6,725 bases of DNA from Gammaproteobacteria bacterium (lineage in GTDB: Bacteria > Pseudomonadota > Gammaproteobacteria > S012-40). Position 1 is the first letter of the stretch; each line of letters opens with the position of its first letter. Location of the stretch: positions 1 through 6,725 of the forward strand of contig JAOUGF010000119.1 in NCBI GenBank assembly GCA_029857925.1, written 5' to 3'. The notes beneath the pieces were generated by a model. That model worked only from the letters and a program-made list of their open reading frames with translations. It had not been told where the DNA came from and ran no database searches. Below are positions 1 through 5,989 of this stretch, one piece after another. Made by a program: the position numbers and the translations under genes.

Positions 1-322
1 TTAAATAGGGCTTGCCTTCAACCATTCAATGACGTGACGCGCATTTTTTCAGGCTGAAATATTAACTGGTAATGCAAGGAGGTCGTTCGCAGTCTATCCA
101 CCCATAAGAATCGGGTGGATAGACTGAGCAGCACCAGGATTCATTGATTAGTCTAGTCATAGTGAGTAAGTAACAGTTTTATAAGAGGACGCCAATCAAG
201 CTTAAACCAGCGCTAAAATATTCACTAACACGTTACCTGAAGGGTACAAACCCCGTTCCACTTAATAATTTTCCCAATCGACTCTATATGCAGCGCACGC
301 ACTGTGCACTTTATGCTTCATA
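1..322. other. Region without a convincing gene
   Basis: No reading frame here has a credible start, ribosome site and protein-like composition. The stretch is fairly A+T-rich and holds one perfect 14-bp hairpin at 90-126. An AAGGAGGT Shine-Dalgarno-like string occurs at about 76-83 on the plus strand but has no start codon at a usable distance. At the extreme left, the minus strand shows a short protein-like stretch ending in TAA at 1-3, broken by a shift in a run of six A's. It may be the tail of a decayed gene (see findings). No obvious terminator for the gene ending at 323 was found. Confidence 0.5.
90..126. repeat. Perfect 14-bp inverted repeat (hairpin)
   Basis: The arm at 90-103 (CAGTCTATCCACCC) is the exact reverse complement of 113-126, around a 9-nt loop (ATAAGAATC). 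No T-run follows on either strand, so it does not look like an ordinary Rho-independent terminator. It could be an operator, a structured RNA element, or a remnant of a mobile sequence. Only the pairing is directly seen; its role is unknown. Confidence 0.75.
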
Positions 323-1081
323 TCAATGAAGCCGCCGACCATCCTGCTGTTGGAAGATTATCCATTGCTGCTCACGTTGGTTCTCGGGCAGCAAATTATG
401 ATCAAACCACATATATTGGAATCTATCTGCCTGCACTACGCCATAGCCATCCTGCAAATGATCGGTGGTATCATAAGGGTCCGCCATCACCAGCACATCA
501 TCCGCCTCAATGTCCGGGGTTCCCATGTCATCATAACCGATAATAACCTGCCAATGGCCCGCCCAATCGACCCACTCAACCATCACCGGATTCCCTTCTT
601 CTACCTGTTTTTTCAAAAAACCTAAAGACGCAACAGTGGGTTCTGTCAAACTAGAACGAACACTCCAACCGGTACTCGTTAAATAATTCACCATCTGTTC
701 AGTCGATGTGCCGGTATCTGGGTTCGTGCCCGCAGCATTCGCCACTTCCAATTCATTAAGCTGCACGCCACGGTAAAACGCTGCCATCACCAAGGCGGCA
801 GGCCCGCAGGTATATTCCGTGGTCTGTTGATAAGTTTTAAAATGCTGCAAAAGCGAGAGGCTTGACTTTGAACCGCTTTTCATCTCGTAAAAATTCGGAT
901 GTTTATAATAGGGTGAAGAATCATGATCTACCGTTCCCAAATAACTCGCAGCGCCATTCAAAACCATTCCCGGCGGATAGGGGATCGTCTGATCCGCTAG
1001 TTTATGAGAAGACAAAGATTGGTCCGCAAGGACGCAGGAAACCAACATAAAATTCACGATGAAGATGATCCCTATTTTCAT
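323..1081 (-). CDS. Exported C39-type papain-like cysteine peptidase (putative lipoprotein)
   Basis: A 252-residue protein read from ATG at 1081, with a weak GAG ribosome site 6 nt upstream. The N-terminus (MKIGIIFIVNFMLVSC) is a short hydrophobic export signal. LVSC at residues 13-16 fits a lipobox, while VLA at 17-19 could instead be a signal peptidase I site. Residues about 79-215 match the C39-like peptidase fold (Peptidase_C39_2 type). The expected active-site set is visible: Gln86 and Cys92 in QTTEYTCGPA, His176 in AGHWQVIIGYDD, and Asp201 in ADPYD. No ABC transporter domain is attached and no bacteriocin precursor is adjacent, so this is not a typical leader-processing exporter. A cell-envelope or secreted peptidase is inferred; the substrate is unknown. 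It appears monocistronic, with its own promoter upstream and about 300 bp separating it from the next minus-strand gene. Confidence 0.88.
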   Translation of the reverse strand: MKIGIIFIVNFMLVSCVLADQSLSSHKLADQTIPYPPGMVLNGAASYLGTVDHDSSPYYKHPNFYEMKSGSKSSLSLLQHFKTYQQTTEYTCGPAALVMAAFYRGVQLNELEVANAAGTNPDTGTSTEQMVNYLTSTGWSVRSSLTEPTVASLGFLKKQVEEGNPVMVEWVDWAGHWQVIIGYDDMGTPDIEADDVLVMADPYDTTDHLQDGYGVVQADRFQYMWFDHNLLPENQREQQWIIFQQQDGRRLH

Positions 1082-1384
1082 ATATATCTCAATGTTAATC
1101 TGCAGGTGAGTAAGAGTGCAAACTATTGCTTAACTGCCACGGCATTGTCAAGATATTTATATCGCACGACAGGTGTTTGTAACCGTAAATCAATGCAAAA
1201 TTTATTTTTCAAGAGAATTATCCAATTAAATAGATCATCGTCGGGCAACGAGGTGATTCATACGCTCTTCATGTTCAATTATTCGCCGAAAAAAATACGC
1301 GAACCAAGGCTAATTTGTAAAGAGTGAATATTTTAGTCATCAAACGACACATTTTTATAGTCCTAGAAACAGCAGTTCATCCCC
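1082..1384. other. A+T-rich intergenic spacer
   Basis: About 300 bp between two minus-strand genes. It holds the promoter of the downstream peptidase gene (1122-1151) and otherwise nothing recognisable. A plus-strand open frame crossing it overlaps the start of the peptidase gene and has no protein-like motif, so it was not called. No hairpin plus T-run was found after the methyltransferase stop at 1385. Transcription from that gene may read through, or may end by a Rho-dependent route. Confidence 0.5.
1122..1151 (-). promoter_or_regulatory. Sigma70-like promoter for the C39 peptidase gene
   Basis: On the minus strand a perfect -35 box, TTGACA (1146-1151), is followed after 18 nt by AATAGT (1122-1127), which matches four of six positions of TATAAT. 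Transcription would begin near 1115 and give a leader of about 34 nt before the ATG at 1081. The spacing is 1 nt longer than ideal. The assignment rests on motif and position only. Confidence 0.5.
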
Positions 1385-2944
1385 TTAATGATCCTCCAAC
1401 TGGGCCATGATCGTTACAAACACCGTATTCGCATTTACAATATCGATGTGCGTATAGCCTAGCTCATGCAATTTGTCTATGTACCAAGTGAGATCATAGG
1501 TCGTCAAGACCCCTTTTATCTGTTCGCGTTTCATCGCAATTTCTTCTTCTGTCACCCCGTTCGCACGTTTAAAATCGTAATACAATTCGTGCGCAAACTT
1601 GCTGGAACTCACTTTTTCCGTTAGTAACAAAATGCCGCCGGGCGACATCGCAGCGCGTATATCTGACAAATATGCCGCGCGATCACGAATAAAATGCAAC
1701 ACCCAATTCGCGATGACCACATCATACGGCCCGTATGCGACAGGAAACTTATCGGACAAAATCAACGTCGCCTTGTTAAACGACTTGTCTAGCATCGCCT
1801 GCGAGTTATCGACGCCATAAATGTTAGTGAACCCAGCGTCATATAAGGCCTTCAGTGTCGCGCCTATGGCACTCCCTACATCGATAACACGAGGATTTGC
1901 CTTGCCCAGTCTTCTAACGATATGCACGCAACGATCAATAACGCGCTGGTAATCCGGTATTTCGCGGGCTGCGATGCGGTCAAACTGGCTGGCGATAGCG
2001 GAATTAAACGACCAACTCCCTTGCTTTTCGGCGCGTATCGCTGCGGCGTGTTGCGCATAGGCGGCGGTTTTTTTCTTTGCAAATTCATCGTATTCCCAAG
2101 AACGCTTTGCGCCTTGCTGGCTTGGGAGGCTTTCTTCCAGTGTCTTTACCTGAACACCCGATGGGTCTCGAAAATAGCGCACCGCAAAACGCAATTGCAA
2201 TGGGCTGTTACCTACTAAGCGCTCGTCATACAGCACGGTATCCGGTGTGATTTCAAATTCCAGTGTTTCTTCTCGTTTTTGATAACCATTCAATTTAAAA
2301 AAGATGTCCAATGCCGCAAGTGAAGACGTCGCCGAAACGCCCAACAAAGACGCCTTTTGCTGCGCGAGATTGACCTCTTGATCCAGCATATATTCTGTCA
2401 CTGCCAGACCGCGCGGGATTTTCCCCTCACGAATTGCCGGGGGGTAATTGGTCTCAATAATCACGACATCGCGCGCGACATTGCACATCAAGTCGATAAT
2501 AAGTTTCGTGTCGATAAAGTGATACAACATGCCTGCGGCCAACACGATATCGAACTGTCGTGGATGTGCGTCACTTAGAAAACTGCGCACATCTTGGCGC
2601 ACGATGCAAACCTGTGACCCCCAGTGCGCGAGCAATTGACGGGATTGGGCGACATAGGCCTCCTGTACCTCCACGCCTGTATAGCTTTCAGCGCCATAGT
2701 ACAACGCCCACTGACCGGCAGCGCCCGTGCAGGAGCCGAGGTCAAGTATGTGCTTACCTTGAATCAATTCTCGTGGCAGTAATGCATGATATTTAAGTTC
2801 CAGAAATGACTTTGTGACCGGATTAAACGCACGATGTCGGCGATTGTCCTGAGCATAAAACGCCGGATGTTCATCAAATGCCCCCCTAATATTTTCCACG
2901 CCTGCGGATATTTTGGAGACACCTTGTTCAGTTTCAATGCTCAC
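1385..2944 (-). CDS. Two-domain class I SAM methyltransferase with CmoA-like C-terminal domain
   Basis: A 519-residue protein from a GTG start at 2944, chosen because GAGGGAG lies 7 nt upstream and no other in-frame start occurs before residue 139. Domain 1 (about 45-170) is a class I SAM-dependent fold: motif I ILDLGSCTG at 66-74, acidic Glu92 after strand 2, and GMLYHF at 138-143. That last motif resembles CmoB-type carboxymethyltransferases but also other families. A linker (about 170-305) contains no motif I recognise. Domain 2 (about 310-519) aligns with CmoA, the carboxy-SAM synthase of tRNA U34 modification. Shared segments are IDVGSAIGA (354-362), VDNSQAM (378-384), SPGG (434-437), TEK (442-444), and the signature DFKRANG (457-463) followed by EEEIAMKR (467-474 region). 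Arg473 lines up with the CmoA arginine reported to hold the carboxylate. The stretch between VDNSQAM and VIANW is shorter than in CmoA. The substrate is unknown; a function in tRNA or small-molecule modification is inferred. Confidence 0.85.
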   Translation of the reverse strand: MSIETEQGVSKISAGVENIRGAFDEHPAFYAQDNRRHRAFNPVTKSFLELKYHALLPRELIQGKHILDLGSCTGAAGQWALYYGAESYTGVEVQEAYVAQSRQLLAHWGSQVCIVRQDVRSFLSDAHPRQFDIVLAAGMLYHFIDTKLIIDLMCNVARDVVIIETNYPPAIREGKIPRGLAVTEYMLDQEVNLAQQKASLLGVSATSSLAALDIFFKLNGYQKREETLEFEITPDTVLYDERLVGNSPLQLRFAVRYFRDPSGVQVKTLEESLPSQQGAKRSWEYDEFAKKKTAAYAQHAAAIRAEKQGSWSFNSAIASQFDRIAAREIPDYQRVIDRCVHIVRRLGKANPRVIDVGSAIGATLKALYDAGFTNIYGVDNSQAMLDKSFNKATLILSDKFPVAYGPYDVVIANWVLHFIRDRAAYLSDIRAAMSPGGILLLTEKVSSSKFAHELYYDFKRANGVTEEEIAMKREQIKGVLTTYDLTWYIDKLHELGYTHIDIVNANTVFVTIMAQLEDH

Positions 2945-2951
2945 GATCGCG

Positions 2952-2958
2952 CTCCCTC
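2952..2958 (-). promoter_or_regulatory. Ribosome binding site fixing the GTG start
   Basis: GAGGGAG on the minus strand, 7 nt before the GTG at 2944. It supports GTG as the start of the two-domain methyltransferase. An ATG slightly further upstream lies in another frame. Confidence 0.6.
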
Positions 2959-2979
2959 ATCAACGCCGCCCACTGGATT

Positions 2980-2985
2980 ATTCTA
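2980..2985 (-). promoter_or_regulatory. Possible -10 box for the methyltransferase gene
   Basis: TAGAAT on the minus strand matches five of six consensus positions and would give a leader of roughly 29 nt. The position expected for the -35 box (about 3003-3008, GATTTT) is a poor match and falls inside the terminal repeat of the neighbouring MITE-like element. The promoter may therefore be weak or altered by the insertion. Confidence 0.3.
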
Positions 2986-2989
2986 ACAT

Positions 2990-3150
2990 GAGGGAACCTC
3001 TAAAAATCCGCTGAGCGGCGCATCGCGTCGTTGAAAAGGGTCGAAAAATGCTCAGATATGCCAGGCCTTTGAGGCAACGTGTAAACTGCGCTTTTTCGCC
3101 CCTTTCCGCCTAGCGCTGCATCCCCTGATCGAATTTTTGGAGGTACCCTC
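2990..3150. mobile_element. MITE-like element, 161 bp, with imperfect terminal inverted repeats
   Basis: The left end (2990-3010, starting GAGGGAACCTCTAAAAAT) and the reverse complement of the right end (3150-3130, starting GAGGGTACCTCCAAAAAT) agree at 18 of 21 positions. The interior is also largely self-complementary: 3033-3048 pairs with 3092-3107 at about 14 of 16 positions, around a G+C-rich core with a smaller GCC/GGC stem. The whole element could fold into one long imperfect hairpin. It has no coding capacity and no transposase, as expected for a non-autonomous miniature element mobilised in trans. A clean target duplication was not seen (flanks are ...AACAT and TATTT...). The parental insertion sequence family could not be named with confidence. 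Confidence 0.6.
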
Positions 3151-3237
3151 TATTTACCCGGATTGCCAATTGGGTATCTGCAATCATAGTCCATTTTACT
3201 CATATACAAGGATAGGAGTGCAAGAGGATAAGGACAA

Positions 3238-3456
3238 GTGAGTACGAGGAAATCCACCTTCATTTTGCTGGGCGCGTTTGCCGTACGAACCAAATGTAAA
3301 CTAGCAATGGAGGCGAAAACCTATGACCTCACGTGCCAAAAGATTTATCTGAAGGTGTTACAAGACGCCGAAAACAATAAAACTTTGTATGAAAAAGACG
3401 GAAGTGCATCGATTTTGGAGGCTGGCAAAGGCTTAGAGCCGCTGAACGTGCCCTAA
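3238..3456 (+). CDS. Small hypothetical protein (uncertain)
   Basis: A 72-residue open frame from GTG, with GAGGA 9 nt upstream and an internal ATG at 3307 that would give 49 residues. The N-terminus (MSTRKSTFILLGAFAV) is basic then mildly hydrophobic, and the middle (YDLTCQKIYLKVLQDAEN) is Lys/Glu-rich and could form a helix. It is not a family I recognise. It sits alone on the plus strand, 87 bp after the MITE-like element, and converges with the pirin gene. It could be a real small gene, a fragment of something displaced by the element, or chance. Confidence 0.25.
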   Translation: MSTRKSTFILLGAFAVRTKCKLAMEAKTYDLTCQKIYLKVLQDAENNKTLYEKDGSASILEAGKGLEPLNVP

Positions 3457-3566
3457 GCTGCGCTTGCAGGGCCAGGTCTTGCACAATGCACTTTGAAACA
3501 GCTAACAGGTGAGGCCATGCCCGCCGTTGGTGCTACATCAAAAAACAACAAATGCATTCGCGATAA
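3457..3566. other. Intergenic region downstream of pirin
   Basis: No gene is supported here. On the minus strand, downstream of the pirin stop, a small ATGCAT palindrome is followed by a run of six T's. The stem is too weak to call a terminator. Confidence 0.35.
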
Positions 3567-4265
3567 TCACGGCAAATCAAACAGCAATATTTCTGATGCG
3601 GCCTTCGCGATGACAGCGATCGCGGCCTCGTCGGCGATGAACGCACCGTCGCCGCCCTGCAACGTCTGCCCCGCCAATTGGATATGACCGGTCGCGACAT
3701 GCACATAGAGTTTGCGACCGATGGCCGGGGTGTAGTCCACCTGCTCCTCGCTGTCCAATCGCGTTCCGAACAGATACGCGTCCTGATTCATGCGTAAGGA
3801 TTCCTCGCGACCGTCGGGTGAAACGAGCAAGCGCCAACGTCCCTCGCGTTCGTTTTCCGGAAAGTGTTTTTGTTCGTAACTCGGTGTGTGACCGCGTTGA
3901 TTCGGCAGGATCCAAATTTGCAGAAAATGCACCGGTTCACGATCTGATCCATTGAATTCGCTGTGCGTGATGCCCGTCCCGGCGCTCATGCGCTGCACGT
4001 CGCCGGGGCGTATCACCGATCCGTTGCCCATGCTGTCTTGGTGTTTTAATGCACCCTCTAATACATAGCTGATAATCTCCATATCGCGATGACCGTGTGT
4101 GCCGAACCCGGCGCCTGGTGCGACGGTGTCGTCGTTGATTACGCGCAACACCGAGTAACCCATATGGTTTGGATCGAAATAATCGGCGAAGGAGAAGGTG
4201 TGAAAACTATCCAGCCAGCCGTGATTGGCATGGCCGCGTTCATTCGCGTGGCGTATCGTGATCAT
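3567..4265 (-). CDS. yhhW: Pirin family bicupin (YhhW-type)
   Basis: A 232-residue protein starting MITIRHANERGHANHGWLDS. The ATG at 4265 is preceded by GGAGG. The same frame stays open further upstream, but that extension crosses doxX and is spurious. Length and sequence closely follow E. coli YhhW (231 residues), a cytosolic bicupin with quercetin 2,3-dioxygenase activity in vitro. The metal ligands are at the same numbers: His57 and His59 (GTHGHRDME), His101 and Glu103 (GTGITHSEF). The second cupin (about 130-230) ends LLFDLP. An intact metal site suggests it can bind iron or another divalent metal; the physiological substrate is unknown. It is the second gene after doxX, 50 nt downstream, with a terminator-like hairpin between them. 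Both are divergent from the LysR gene, which probably regulates them. Confidence 0.95.
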   Translation of the reverse strand: MITIRHANERGHANHGWLDSFHTFSFADYFDPNHMGYSVLRVINDDTVAPGAGFGTHGHRDMEIISYVLEGALKHQDSMGNGSVIRPGDVQRMSAGTGITHSEFNGSDREPVHFLQIWILPNQRGHTPSYEQKHFPENEREGRWRLLVSPDGREESLRMNQDAYLFGTRLDSEEQVDYTPAIGRKLYVHVATGHIQLAGQTLQGGDGAFIADEAAIAVIAKAASEILLFDLP

Positions 4266-4269
4266 ATTG

Positions 4270-4274
4270 CCTCC
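4270..4274 (-). promoter_or_regulatory. Ribosome binding site deciding the pirin start
   Basis: GGAGG lies 4 nt before the ATG at 4265, a slightly short spacing. It fixes the start at MITIRHANERG and excludes the long upstream extension of the frame. It follows the T-run of the intercistronic hairpin by only 3 nt. Confidence 0.7.
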
Positions 4275-4277
4275 ACT

Positions 4278-4307
4278 AAAAAGGGGACAGCCTGCAGTGG
4301 CTGCCCC
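4278..4307 (-). terminator. Rho-independent terminator-like hairpin between doxX and pirin
   Basis: On the minus strand, GGGGCAGCC (4307-4299), a 6-nt loop ACTGCA, then GGCTGTCCCC (4292-4283) form a 9-bp stem with one bulged T, followed directly by TTTTT (4282-4278). It lies 8 nt past the doxX stop and just before the pirin ribosome site. It should end many transcripts coming from doxX, so pirin would be made at a lower level or need its own promoter. Confidence 0.72.
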
Positions 4308-4315
4308 ACTGTTGC

Positions 4316-4693
4316 TTAACGCTTGCGCGCGTCCAAACTGAATGCGCCTTGCATATCCTGCGTACCCAACAAAATTAAACCGCCGGTAATCGCGATATTT
4401 TTCATCAACATGATCATTTGCATCTGATCGCCGACATTGCCATGGAAGATGACCCCCGCGACCAGCGTAAACGCACCCAGCGCGAACGCGGCGATGCGGG
4501 TCTGCCAACCGAGGATCAACGCCAGTGCGCCGCCGACCTCTAACACGATGACCAAAGGCAACAGCGCGCCAGGGACACCCATGGATTGCATATAGCCCTG
4601 GGTGGCGGCGTAGCCGGAGATCTTGCTGAGGCCTGCCAACAAAAAGATATGCGCCATCAAGACGCGACCGATGAGATTGCCATTTTTCGTCAT
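4316..4693 (-). CDS. DoxX family inner-membrane protein
   Basis: A 125-residue protein from ATG at 4693, with AGGAGT 5 nt upstream. Four hydrophobic segments are visible at about 8-27, 43-62, 66-84 and 94-110, the usual four-helix DoxX topology and length. Typical family pieces are GLSKI (21-25), the glycine-rich LEVGGALALILGW (51-63) and MKNIAITGGL (97-106). DoxX proteins are small cytoplasmic-membrane proteins linked to redox or thiol stress and often found beside pirin genes; their exact chemistry here is unknown. It is the first gene of the doxX-pirin unit and is read divergently from the LysR gene. Confidence 0.92.
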   Translation of the reverse strand: MTKNGNLIGRVLMAHIFLLAGLSKISGYAATQGYMQSMGVPGALLPLVIVLEVGGALALILGWQTRIAAFALGAFTLVAGVIFHGNVGDQMQMIMLMKNIAITGGLILLGTQDMQGAFSLDARKR

Positions 4694-4698
4694 AGTAG

Positions 4699-4704
4699 AC
4701 TCCT
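4699..4704 (-). promoter_or_regulatory. Strong ribosome binding site of doxX
   Basis: AGGAGT on the minus strand, 5 nt from the ATG at 4693. It confirms the doxX start. Confidence 0.7.
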
Positions 4705-4749
4705 GTGGGGTGGGGGCCTGTGGCCCGGTACAAGTACAATGATAGATTG

Positions 4750-4755
4750 ATTATA
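4750..4755 (-). promoter_or_regulatory. -10 box of the doxX-pirin promoter
   Basis: A perfect TATAAT on the minus strand, giving a leader of about 50 nt to the doxX ATG. At the expected -35 position (4773-4778) only GATATT is present, a poor match. A good -10 with a poor -35 fits a promoter that needs an activator, here plausibly the divergent LysR protein. Confidence 0.45.
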
Positions 4756-4764
4756 TGAATATAA
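4751..4764. promoter_or_regulatory. Candidate LysR operator palindrome
   Basis: TTATAT-GA-ATATAA is a perfect 6+6 inverted repeat with a 2-nt centre. It lies between the divergent genes, overlaps the doxX -10 box and contains a T-N11-A arrangement. Because it is purely A/T, chance occurrence is quite possible. A second, looser symmetry (TCG-N11-CGA) lies at about 4778-4794. Confidence 0.25.
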
Positions 4765-4812
4765 AAGCGCAAAATATCGTTCATTTTAATCGAATTAGTA
4801 GATGTATAGCCC

Positions 4813-5700
4813 ATGAGCCCCCGCGTCAGCCTCGATCATTGGCGAGCCTTGGTCACCGTTGTCGACTGTGGAGGCTATGCATTGGCCGCCGAGCGCCTCC
4901 ATCGCAGCCAATCCTCGGTCAGTTACGCGGTCGCCCGACTGCAGCAACAACTGGGCATCGACGTGCTGCGGATAGAAGGTCGCAAGGCCCAGTTGACCGA
5001 GGCGGGAGAGGCGTTGGTGCGCCGCGCGCGCGATCTGCTTGACGAGGCGCGCGCGATCGAGTCGTTTGCACGCTCATTGGCGCAGGGGTGGGAGGCGGAG
5101 ATACGGCTGGTCGTGGATGCCGCGTTTCCAATCGATATCGTGTTGAAGGTGTTGCGCCGTTTCGAACCCCTGTGCCCGGACACCCGCGTTACGCTGACCG
5201 AAACGGTGTTGTCCGGCACCGATGACGCATTATTGCAAGGTGTCGCGGAACTCGCGCTGGCGCCGCACGTGCCGGACGGATTTCTTGGTGAGGCGTTGTT
5301 GACGGAAGATTTTATCGCGGTCTCGCACCCGCGCCACGCACTGCAAGTGCTGGGGCGTGAACTCACGGTCGCGGATTTACAACCGCATCGGCAAATGGTG
5401 ATACGGGATTCCGGCATCACGCGCGCGCGCGACAGCGGTTGGTTGGGTGCGAAACAGCGCTGGTCGGTCAGTAACATGCAAACGGCGATCGCCGCCGTGC
5501 TCGATGGCATGGGCTACGCGTGGCTACCACGGAATCGCATTCACCCTTTTTTGGACGATGGCCGATTGAAATTACTACCGTTGCGCGAGGGCCAGATCAA
5601 TACCATCGCGATGTTTCTCATCTTCGGTAACCAAGCCGCGCCCGGTCCCGGCACGCAGCGTCTCGCGGCGTTGTTGCGCGAGGTGGTGACGTCGGGGTAA
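4813..5700 (+). CDS. LysR-type transcriptional regulator, divergent from doxX-pirin
   Basis: A 295-residue protein of normal LysR length. Residues 6-64 form the winged helix-turn-helix DNA-binding domain, with the HTH around 22-44 (AAERLHRSQSSVSYAV, then LQQQLG) and a typical wing ending LTEAGEAL. Residues about 92-293 form the effector-binding domain (AEIRLVVDAAFP start; SVSNMQTAIAAVLDGMGYAWLP at 218-239). The ATG at 4813 is the first possible start because an in-frame TAG lies 6 nt earlier. No clear Shine-Dalgarno precedes it, so translation may be weak. The sequence resembles the LysR subgroup commonly found beside doxX/pirin genes. It probably binds the shared 4694-4812 region to control doxX-pirin and itself; the inducer is unknown. 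The gene is G+C-rich, matching its neighbours doxX and pirin. Confidence 0.93.
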   Translation: MSPRVSLDHWRALVTVVDCGGYALAAERLHRSQSSVSYAVARLQQQLGIDVLRIEGRKAQLTEAGEALVRRARDLLDEARAIESFARSLAQGWEAEIRLVVDAAFPIDIVLKVLRRFEPLCPDTRVTLTETVLSGTDDALLQGVAELALAPHVPDGFLGEALLTEDFIAVSHPRHALQVLGRELTVADLQPHRQMVIRDSGITRARDSGWLGAKQRWSVSNMQTAIAAVLDGMGYAWLPRNRIHPFLDDGRLKLLPLREGQINTIAMFLIFGNQAAPGPGTQRLAALLREVVTSG

Positions 5701-5989
5701 GGTTATCGGGGGTTGTATCCCGCAACAATGGGGATGATCAGATTTTAAAATATTACTTCGAGGCTCGATACCGTGGTTTTCTTTCAACAAGCGACTGCTC
5801 GGTAACCAAGCGGCTATGAAATTCGCGCAAACATCTGTTTGGCTGCGTAGCGTAACAACGCATCAGTGGGCCTCTGGTGTATACCATAGTACGGGGGGCA
5901 CCGTAGGGAGTCGATTGAGGCACGGTCTCAGACATTCCTTGGGCTTTCTGACGATAAGTTTCGTACTATTGATGATCCCCGGCGAATCC
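5701..5989. other. Region downstream of lysR without a supported gene
   Basis: No frame has a convincing start and motif. Just after the lysR stop, CGGG and CCCG (around 5707-5722) could form a small stem, but no T-run follows. A short TGGT/ACCA palindrome lies near 5875-5886. A plus-strand frame open from 5890 continues into the zinc-ribbon segment described next but contains no ATG, GTG or TTG. Confidence 0.4.

Larger units (their letters stand above)
4747..4775 (+). promoter_or_regulatory. Possible promoter of the LysR gene
   Basis: TTGATT (4747-4752), 17 nt, then CAAAAT (4770-4775): four of six matches in each box with ideal spacing, leaving about 30 nt before the ATG at 4813. It overlaps the doxX promoter on the other strand, as usual for an autoregulated LysR gene and its divergent target. 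Confidence 0.35.

Noticed and set aside
326..625. Plus-strand open frames opposite the C39 peptidase gene
   Set aside because: They are antisense to a gene with a complete catalytic motif set and show no motif of their own.
3218..3241. Seven-codon leader peptide frame overlapping the GTG of the small ORF
   Set aside because: Too short to judge, with no regulatory codon run or attenuator structure; likely coincidence.
4266..4814. Long N-terminal extension of the pirin frame to 415 residues
   Set aside because: It lies over doxX in another frame, is Arg-rich and unlike any protein, and the pirin start is fixed by GGAGG and by the match to YhhW.
4923..5510. Minus-strand open frame of 195 codons
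   Set aside because: It is the antisense shadow of the G+C-rich lysR gene, Ser/Arg/Ala-rich with no motif.
5624..5811. 13-bp exact direct repeat TCGGTAACCAAGC (5624-5636 and 5799-5811)
   Set aside because: One copy is inside lysR coding sequence. A 13-bp match is not surprising in a window this size, and no element borders were seen.
5753..5935. Minus-strand 60-codon frame after lysR
   Set aside because: No ribosome site, no recognised motif, and composition rich in Arg and Pro; judged chance.
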